Shown here one piece after another: positions 58,776 through 64,000 of a stretch of DNA of 64,000 bases (positions within the stretch are counted from its first letter, which is position 1; each line of letters begins with the position of its first letter). Made by a program: the position numbers and the translations under genes. Source of the DNA: Halomonas alkalisoli (lineage in GTDB: Bacteria > Pseudomonadota > Gammaproteobacteria > Pseudomonadales > Halomonadaceae); NCBI RefSeq assembly GCF_021412585.1, contig NZ_JAKCMI010000044.1:264978-328977 (forward strand), read 5' to 3'. Below the pieces are notes generated by a model. The model saw nothing but the letters and a program-made list of their open reading frames with translations. It was not told where the DNA came from and made no database searches.

Positions 58776-60182
58776 CTATGCGGCTGGCACTGATCCAAGG
58801 GGGCGGTGAAGCGCTTTCTGGATGTCCGGCTGAGCTAATGCCGCATCCAGCGTCGCAGACAGGCGATCAATAAGCAGATCGATATCCTCGTGGGTACAGC
58901 ACAGTGGTGGCGCAAAGCCCAGGATGTCGTCAGCGAAAGCGCGAAAGATCAGCCCGCGCTCCTTGGCCATCGTCAGGAGTCGGCCTGCCAGGTCGAGTGA
59001 CGCTGCCGGTTTGGTTTTGTTCACCTTGTCGGTGACCAGCTCCAAGGCACCCAGGAGGCCCCGTCCACGCACCTCACCAACCAGCGGATGGTCCGCGAGT
59101 TCGGCCAAGCGTTGCTGAAAGTGGGCGCCCACCTGTCGGCCATTGGCAAGCAGCCCGCCTTCTTCGTAGATTCGCAGCACCTCCAGCCCGACAGCACAGC
59201 TCACGGGATGGCCAGAGTAGGTGAAACCGTGGCCGATGGGCTTGCCCTCGGGAGCGTTGTCAGCAATACCCCGGTAGACGCGCTCGCTCATCACCACGGC
59301 ACCCAGCGGGGCATAGCCCGAAGTGAGGCCCTTGGCCATGGTCATCAGGTCCGGCACGACGTCTTCTTCCTCCAGTGCGAAAAGCGGGCCTGTGCGACCG
59401 AAGCCCGTAATGACTTCGTCCACCACCATCAGAACACCATATTCCCGGCACACGCCATGTATCGCTTTTAGCCAGCCCTTGGGGGGCACGATGATGCCCC
59501 CCGAACCCTGGATGGGCTCGCAGAAAAATGCTGCCACGTTCTCGGCTCCAAGGCGTTCGATGGCGGCGCGTAGTGTCCGAACTGATTCCGTGATGATGGC
59601 ATCCGGGTCGGGACCGATGGGATTGCGATAGGGATAGGGAGAAGGGATGTAGTGCTGGAACGACGATGGCCCATCGAAATTGTCGTGGAAGACAGGCAGG
59701 GCGGTCAGCCCTGAGCCGGTGCTGGTGGAGCCGTGGTAACCCCGTTCAAGGGCGATGAAATGCTTGCGCTGCTGTGCTCCGGTGACGCTGTGATAGTACC
59801 GAATGAAGCGCACTGCACTATCGACTGCGTCGGACCCGCCCAAGGTGAAGTACACATGGTTCAAGTCCCCCGGTGTACGCCGGGCGATGGCCTCGGCGAA
59901 CAGGATGGATGGTTCGCTGGCGTAGTGGAAGTAGCCGGTGGCATAGGGCAGGCGCTGCATCTGCCGAGTCGCCGCTTCCACCACGCTCTGGTGACCGTAA
60001 CCGATATTGACGCACCATAGGCCGGAAAAGCCGTCGAGGTACTCATGCCCCTCCTTGTCACGTAGGTAGGCGCCACTGCCGGACTCCAGAACCGTGGACC
60101 CCCGGCGCTCCTGCTCGCTCCATGAGGCCACCGGATGGACCAGGTGCGCGCGATCCAGCTCCTCTAGATAGTCGTTTTCCAT
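58776..60182 (-). CDS. Class III (PLP) aminotransferase
   Basis: 468 residues. PLP Lys284 in MAKGLTSGYAPLGAV, preceded by VDEVITGFGRTG; substrate-loop ALERGYHGSTSTGSG, GGSDAVDSAVRFIRYY. The family moves amino groups from putrescine, beta-alanine, taurine or other omega-amines to pyruvate or 2-oxoglutarate. ATG at 60182. Divergent from a dipeptide-type ABC importer, with a repeated motif between, suggesting they share an amine or peptide substrate and a regulator. Confidence 0.9.
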   Translation of the reverse strand: MENDYLEELDRAHLVHPVASWSEQERRGSTVLESGSGAYLRDKEGHEYLDGFSGLWCVNIGYGHQSVVEAATRQMQRLPYATGYFHYASEPSILFAEAIARRTPGDLNHVYFTLGGSDAVDSAVRFIRYYHSVTGAQQRKHFIALERGYHGSTSTGSGLTALPVFHDNFDGPSSFQHYIPSPYPYRNPIGPDPDAIITESVRTLRAAIERLGAENVAAFFCEPIQGSGGIIVPPKGWLKAIHGVCREYGVLMVVDEVITGFGRTGPLFALEEEDVVPDLMTMAKGLTSGYAPLGAVVMSERVYRGIADNAPEGKPIGHGFTYSGHPVSCAVGLEVLRIYEEGGLLANGRQVGAHFQQRLAELADHPLVGEVRGRGLLGALELVTDKVNKTKPAASLDLAGRLLTMAKERGLIFRAFADDILGFAPPLCCTHEDIDLLIDRLSATLDAALAQPDIQKALHRPLGSVPAA

Positions 60183-60238
60183 GCTGTGCTTTCCTCGTGA
60201 CTGCTGTACCTAGGTGTGCTTTGACATCATCATCTGTG

Positions 60239-60260
60239 GTTTACAAAATATTGTTTACAA
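60239..60260. promoter_or_regulatory. Direct repeat GTTTACAA, candidate operator
   Basis: GTTTACAA at 60239-60246 and 60253-60260, 14 bases apart in an AT-rich stretch between the divergent aminotransferase and ABC-importer genes. The pattern differs from the six TATA-type sites and suggests another regulator. Confidence 0.5.
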
Positions 60261-60392
60261 CATACCTTAGTCAATATATCTTTTACCCTATGACGAAGCA
60301 AGAATCAGGAGAATGATGGGCGGGATGCCCGCTGGTGAGTCCGTGGCGACGCGCTACATGGCAACAACAACAAATATGAGGGCTAGGCAATA

Positions 60393-61931
60393 ATGAGCAT
60401 TCGAAACTGTTTGAAGGTGACTCCCCCCTTCCTTAAAGGAGCGGTGGTCGCTGCCATGATCGGTCCGATATCCGCTTCCGCCTTGGCAGCCCCCGACGGG
60501 AAGGTCGTCTTCGGCGAGCTCTTCACCCCGGCGTCGGGCTGGGCGCTGGAGACCATCGACTCCTACATACTCTCGCGGGCCGGCTGCCTGGAATCGCTCA
60601 CGTACATGGACTACGACGCCTCGATAAAGCCGGCGCTGGCCGAGTCCTGGGAACAGGTGTCGCCAACGGAATGGGAGTTCCAGTTGCGTGAGGGAGTGGC
60701 ATTTCAAGATGGCACTGCCTTGACGCCGCAAGTGGTTAGCGATTCGCTCAACCGAGTGTTGAACGCATCGTCTCCGCCGCGAAGCTTCAATCCCGGTGTG
60801 ATCGACTCCGTCGAGCCAGCCGGTGAGCGTGCCGTGCGTATTACCACCAATGAGCCGGACGTCTTCGTGCCCAACCGTCTGGCCAGTACTGAAACCGGCT
60901 TCCTCGCACCAGCGGCATTCGTCGACGATCGCATCAACCCGGTGGGGCACTGCACCGGGCCGTTCGAGATTGTTCGCGAGATTCCCCGCCAGGGCCTGGA
61001 GCTCAAGCGCAACGACGGCTATTGGGGCGGCGAGGTGCAACTGGCCGAAGCGGAGGTGCGCTACATTCCTGACGGGCAGGTGCGTTCCGTGATGGTGGAA
61101 ACCGGCGAGATTCACATCGCTCGCCAGGTGCCGGCCTCAGCGTTGGAGCAATTGGAGCGCTCGGAGCGAGTGGAAGTGAAGACCATCGAGGCGCCGCGGA
61201 CCACCTCGCTCTATCTCAACAATCGTGCCGCGCCACTGGACAACATGCAGGTTCGTCAGGCTATCCAGAGCGCCATCGACCTGACAGGCATCGCCGAGGC
61301 GGTCTATGAAGGCTCGGTCAACCCGGCAGTGGGCCAGTTCTCTCCGAACACGCCCTGGGCGCCGGAGAATGCCGCTGCCATGCCTCAGGACCTGGAGCGT
61401 GCTCATCAGTTGCTGGCGGAATCGGGCGTGCCGGCAAGTGAGTTGCAGTTCGAACTCCTGGCTTATGTAGAGCGGCCGGTGCTGGCCGACCTCGCCGCCG
61501 TCATTCAGTTCCAGCTCCAGCAGTTGGGGATAAGAGTGAATATTCGAGTCTCGGAATATGGCGCTATCGAACCACAGCTGCTTGCGGGTGATTTCGACAT
61601 GGTTTTGATGTCGCGAGGTTACCTGACCGATGTGGGGGATCCGGCCGGCGTGCTGGTCGCGGACTACAGTTGTGACGGTGGTTACAATCTAGCCGGGTTT
61701 TGCGATCCGGAAGTGGATGCCCAGTTGGAACGAGCGAGCGGCATGGTGGACCCTGAGGAGCGTAACGTCATCTACCAGGATCTCGCGGCACGCTTGCAGG
61801 AGGAGGCGGTGAATGTGTTCCTGATCCACGAGACCATCAGCGAGGCGGTCGCCAGGAACGTAGAGAACTATCAGGTGCATGCCTACGAGCGCACCGCCTT
61901 GCACAAGGACCTGAAGCTCAACTCCCAGTAA
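60393..61931 (+). CDS. ABC importer binding protein, dipeptide/nickel family (SBP_bac_5)
   Basis: 512 residues with a signal peptide (VVAAMIGPISASALAA). Family motifs: AESWEQVSPTEWEFQLREGV then FQDGTALTPQVVSDSLNRVL, LELKRNDGYWGG and LYLNNRAAPLDNMQVRQAIQ. It binds peptides or similar solutes in the periplasm. First gene of an ABC operon with two permeases. The last residues are HKDLKLNSQ. Confidence 0.93.
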   Translation: MSIRNCLKVTPPFLKGAVVAAMIGPISASALAAPDGKVVFGELFTPASGWALETIDSYILSRAGCLESLTYMDYDASIKPALAESWEQVSPTEWEFQLREGVAFQDGTALTPQVVSDSLNRVLNASSPPRSFNPGVIDSVEPAGERAVRITTNEPDVFVPNRLASTETGFLAPAAFVDDRINPVGHCTGPFEIVREIPRQGLELKRNDGYWGGEVQLAEAEVRYIPDGQVRSVMVETGEIHIARQVPASALEQLERSERVEVKTIEAPRTTSLYLNNRAAPLDNMQVRQAIQSAIDLTGIAEAVYEGSVNPAVGQFSPNTPWAPENAAAMPQDLERAHQLLAESGVPASELQFELLAYVERPVLADLAAVIQFQLQQLGIRVNIRVSEYGAIEPQLLAGDFDMVLMSRGYLTDVGDPAGVLVADYSCDGGYNLAGFCDPEVDAQLERASGMVDPEERNVIYQDLAARLQEEAVNVFLIHETISEAVARNVENYQVHAYERTALHKDLKLNSQ

Positions 61932-61944
61932 TGACACTCCTGGA

Positions 61945-61981
61945 GGGAAACGCTGGCGAGCACAGCATATCGGCGTTTCCC
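61945..61981 (+). promoter_or_regulatory. Intercistronic stem-loop after the ABC binding-protein gene
   Basis: Perfect 9-bp stem GGGAAACGC/GCGTTTCCC with a 19-base loop, 13 bases after the stop. No T-run. Same placement as the stem-loops after both TTT binding-protein genes. Confidence 0.6.
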
Positions 61982-62040
61982 GAACCACTGTGCCGCGCTG
62001 AAGTGCGGGGTTCATTCGATCATTGGAGAGGGCTGACAGA

Positions 62041-62988
62041 ATGCCTATTTTCATATTGCGCCGACTCGCGGTGCTTGCACTGGCGCTGCTGGTCGTATCG
62101 TTTCTGGTCTTCCTGATTCCCTACATAGGAGACACGGATCCGGTACGGGCACTGGCCAGGGCGCGCTTCGGTCGCCTGGATCTGGATGCGGCCGCCATCG
62201 AGGCGCTGCGCATCGAATTGGGAATGCACAAGCCGCTGCTGGTGCAGTATCTGGACTGGCTGGGCAAAGCTGTGACCGGAGATTTTGGCAATTCGTACAT
62301 GAGTCGTGAGCCGGTCATCGAGCAGGTCTGGTCGGCGCTCAAGGTATCCATCGTCCTGACCCTTTCTGCTCTGGGCTTCGCTTTCGCGGTGGCTGTTCCT
62401 GTCGGCAGCATCGCTGCCCTGCGGCAAGGCGGTTCTTTCGACACGACGGTCAAATCGCTTAGCCAGGCGTTTGTGGCGGTACCCGAATACTGGCTCGCCC
62501 CCATGAGTATCCTGGTCTTCGCCCTCTATCTGGGATGGTTGCCGTCGGCAGGTTGGCGGGGGCCGGAGTCGGTGATCCTGCCGGCCCTGGCCCTGTCGCT
62601 GCGTCCCATGGGCTATTTCACCCAGGTCATGCGGGCATCAATGGTCGATGTCCTTAATTCACCTCATATCGTGGCGGCGCACAGCCGCGGCCTGAGCGTC
62701 CGGCGCACGCTGATCGCCCATGGCCTGCGCAATGCCCTGCTGCCCGTGATCACGCTGTTCTCCATGTGGATGGCCGGGTTGCTGGGCGGTGCGGTCGTCA
62801 TCGAGGTGATCTTCGCAGTGCCCGGCATGGGGCGGTTGGTCTATACGGCGATCGTCAATGGCGACCTTCCGGTCCTTCAGGCAGGTCTGGTCGCTATCGT
62901 CACCTTTGCCGTGCTGATCAATACGCTCACGGACTTGGCCTACACCGTACTCAACCCGGTAGTGAGGTTCGACAATGCCGCAGCTTGA
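62041..62988 (+). CDS. ABC importer permease 1 (DppB-like)
   Basis: 315 residues from the ATG at 62041 (ggagagg upstream; a TTG at 62023 is in frame but overlaps that site). Six spans. Typical DppB features: LGMHKPLLVQYLDWLGKAVT then GDFGNSYMSREPV, and the cytoplasmic EAA-type loop RASMVDVLNSPHIVAAHSRG. Overlaps the second permease by 14 bases. Confidence 0.93.
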   Translation: MPIFILRRLAVLALALLVVSFLVFLIPYIGDTDPVRALARARFGRLDLDAAAIEALRIELGMHKPLLVQYLDWLGKAVTGDFGNSYMSREPVIEQVWSALKVSIVLTLSALGFAFAVAVPVGSIAALRQGGSFDTTVKSLSQAFVAVPEYWLAPMSILVFALYLGWLPSAGWRGPESVILPALALSLRPMGYFTQVMRASMVDVLNSPHIVAAHSRGLSVRRTLIAHGLRNALLPVITLFSMWMAGLLGGAVVIEVIFAVPGMGRLVYTAIVNGDLPVLQAGLVAIVTFAVLINTLTDLAYTVLNPVVRFDNAAA

Positions 62989-63898
62989 TACCCCCATGTC
63001 CCCGGGAGGTGTGCAGGGCCTGAGGTCCAGAATGGGCAACGTCCACTTGGCGTGGTCCTTCCTCGTCCACCTCTCCCGGCACAACCGTACGCTGCTGCTG
63101 GCCAGCATCGTGTTTGCCACGGTGATCGCCCTGTTGCTTCTCACGCCCTGGCTGGCTCCGCATGATCCTTCGAGCATGACTCTCTCGGGTCGCTTCTCGG
63201 GCCCCAGTGCAGAGCACTGGCTGGGGCTCGATCATCTGGGCCGGGACGTCTTCAGCCGTCTGCTCTACGGCGGCCAGTTCTCGGTCTCCATTACGGCCAT
63301 CACCCTGGTGATTTCGGCCGTCGTTGGAACCTTGCTGGGCGTGATCAGTGCCCGGGTCGGCGGCGCCGTGGACGAATTCCTGATGCGCCTCGTGGATCTG
63401 ATGATCTCGTTTCCGGATGTGCTGGTGGCCCTGTTCCTGGTCGCCATCCTGGGGCCGGGTTATGGCACGCTGATCCTGGCGCTCACCCTGACCGGCTGGA
63501 CGCCGTTTGCCCGCATGACGCGCGGGTTGGCCCTGGAGATCAACTCCAAGGATTATATCCGGGCAGCGGAGATACTCGGTTGCTCACGTACCTTCATTAT
63601 CGTGTACCACGTGATTCCCAATGTCCTGAGGCCGCTTGCCACGATTGCGTTCCTGCGATTCGGCCACAAGTTGATCACGGTGGGAAGCCTCTCCTTCCTG
63701 GGGCTCGGGGTGCAGCCGCCCGACACGGATTGGGCCGCGATGCTCGCGGAGGCGCTGCCCTACCTGGATCGTGCCCCGGCCCTGGTGTTGATTCCCGGTC
63801 TGGCGATCTTCATTACCGCGCTGAGTGTCACCCTGATCGGTCAAGGCCTGGAGGCGCATATGGATGCAAAAATGAAGTGGCGTCATGATGACAAGTGA
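62975..63898 (+). CDS. ABC importer permease 2 (DppC-like)
   Basis: 307 residues: one N-terminal span, HWLGLDHLGRDVFSRLLYGG (DppC hallmark), and the EAA loop LEINSKDYIRAAEILGCSRT. Pairs with the first permease. The nucleotide-binding subunits expected next are not in the remaining 100 bases, so either they follow a short gene or lie elsewhere. Confidence 0.93.
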   Translation: MPQLDTPMSPGGVQGLRSRMGNVHLAWSFLVHLSRHNRTLLLASIVFATVIALLLLTPWLAPHDPSSMTLSGRFSGPSAEHWLGLDHLGRDVFSRLLYGGQFSVSITAITLVISAVVGTLLGVISARVGGAVDEFLMRLVDLMISFPDVLVALFLVAILGPGYGTLILALTLTGWTPFARMTRGLALEINSKDYIRAAEILGCSRTFIIVYHVIPNVLRPLATIAFLRFGHKLITVGSLSFLGLGVQPPDTDWAAMLAEALPYLDRAPALVLIPGLAIFITALSVTLIGQGLEAHMDAKMKWRHDDK

Positions 63899-63929
63899 TT
63901 GAGATTATTATGATGATGAGGAGCACGCC

Positions 63930-64000
63930 ATGATGAAGCTACATGCAGGTCCAAAACCTGTCCTTCGCTCGACCATGTCGAGCATGGTCACCGAACAGAT
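63930..64000 (+). CDS. Start of an unidentified gene, cut by the window end
   Basis: ATG at 63930 after a good ribosome site (gatgaggagc), reading MMKLHAGPKPVLRSTMSSMV and then TEQ, open to the end. It does not begin like an ABC ATPase. A regulator start (GntR-type proteins often open with ...VVEQI) is possible, but 23 residues are too few to tell. Confidence 0.5.
   Translation, partial: MMKLHAGPKPVLRSTMSSMVTEQ

Noticed and set aside
1..64000. CRISPR arrays, rRNA operons and complete insertion sequences
   Set aside because: No regularly spaced direct repeats, no rRNA-like sequence and no transposase ORF were found by reading.

Overview
The window looks like chromosomal DNA of a high-GC gammaproteobacterium, most likely a Halomonas-type halophile. 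This is inferred from the gammaproteobacterial housekeeping blocks (nudF-DUF1249-cpdA, cysD-cysN, greB, cmoM, rsmC) beside many tripartite tricarboxylate transporter (TTT) genes. I could run no database search, so family names rest on motifs I can read.

Region A (1-10.5 kb) is an integrated phage-satellite-like or degenerate prophage element. It has a tyrosine integrase cut by the window edge, an AlpA-type regulator, a large primase/helicase-like ATPase followed by a repeat cluster that could be its origin, an ADP-ribosyltransferase-like protein, a periplasmic moron-like protein, a DUF5681 protein, a lone tape-measure-like protein and a chain of overlapping small coiled-coil ORFs. It stops next to a tRNA-Arg(CCU) gene whose 3' end faces the element, the usual geometry of tRNA-targeted integration.

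Region B (about 11.5-36.4 kb) is a catabolic island. It lies between a 5' fragment of an efflux membrane-fusion gene (10.85-11.55 kb) and a short fragment of an RND permease (36.45 kb), as though it replaced most of an efflux operon. It holds a class II aldolase, two complete TTT systems, two AbrB-family proteins, GntR and LysR regulators, a TauE-type exporter, three MmgE/PrpD proteins, a ComA (phosphosulfolactate synthase)-like protein, an AtzE-like amidase with an AtzG/GatC-like small partner, and an SDR protein lacking the usual catalytic Ser and Tyr. Similar AT-rich sites of the TATATTATATA type occur at six promoters here, including that of the GntR gene, suggesting one regulon. The combination looks like an undescribed uptake and degradation pathway for an anionic, amide-containing, possibly sulfonated substrate; the substrate is not identifiable from sequence. 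yegD and a 160-bp MITE-like element lie at its right edge.

Region C (36.6-51.5 kb) is mostly core: amidase, cmoM, rsmC, a DUF2442/DUF4160 pair, greB, a TPR protein, nudF, DUF1249, cpdA, cysDN, chrA, a DUF2183 protein, a zinc metallopeptidase, and an erythromycin-esterase-family gene broken at a G8 tract.

Region D (51.6-64 kb) has amine/semialdehyde metabolism genes (HAD, SSADH-like, GhrA-like, ferredoxin-type reductase, class III aminotransferase), a copper ATPase with a textbook CueR-type promoter, and a dipeptide-type ABC importer that runs off the window. All three solute-binding-protein genes in the window are followed by a strong intercistronic hairpin before the membrane genes.
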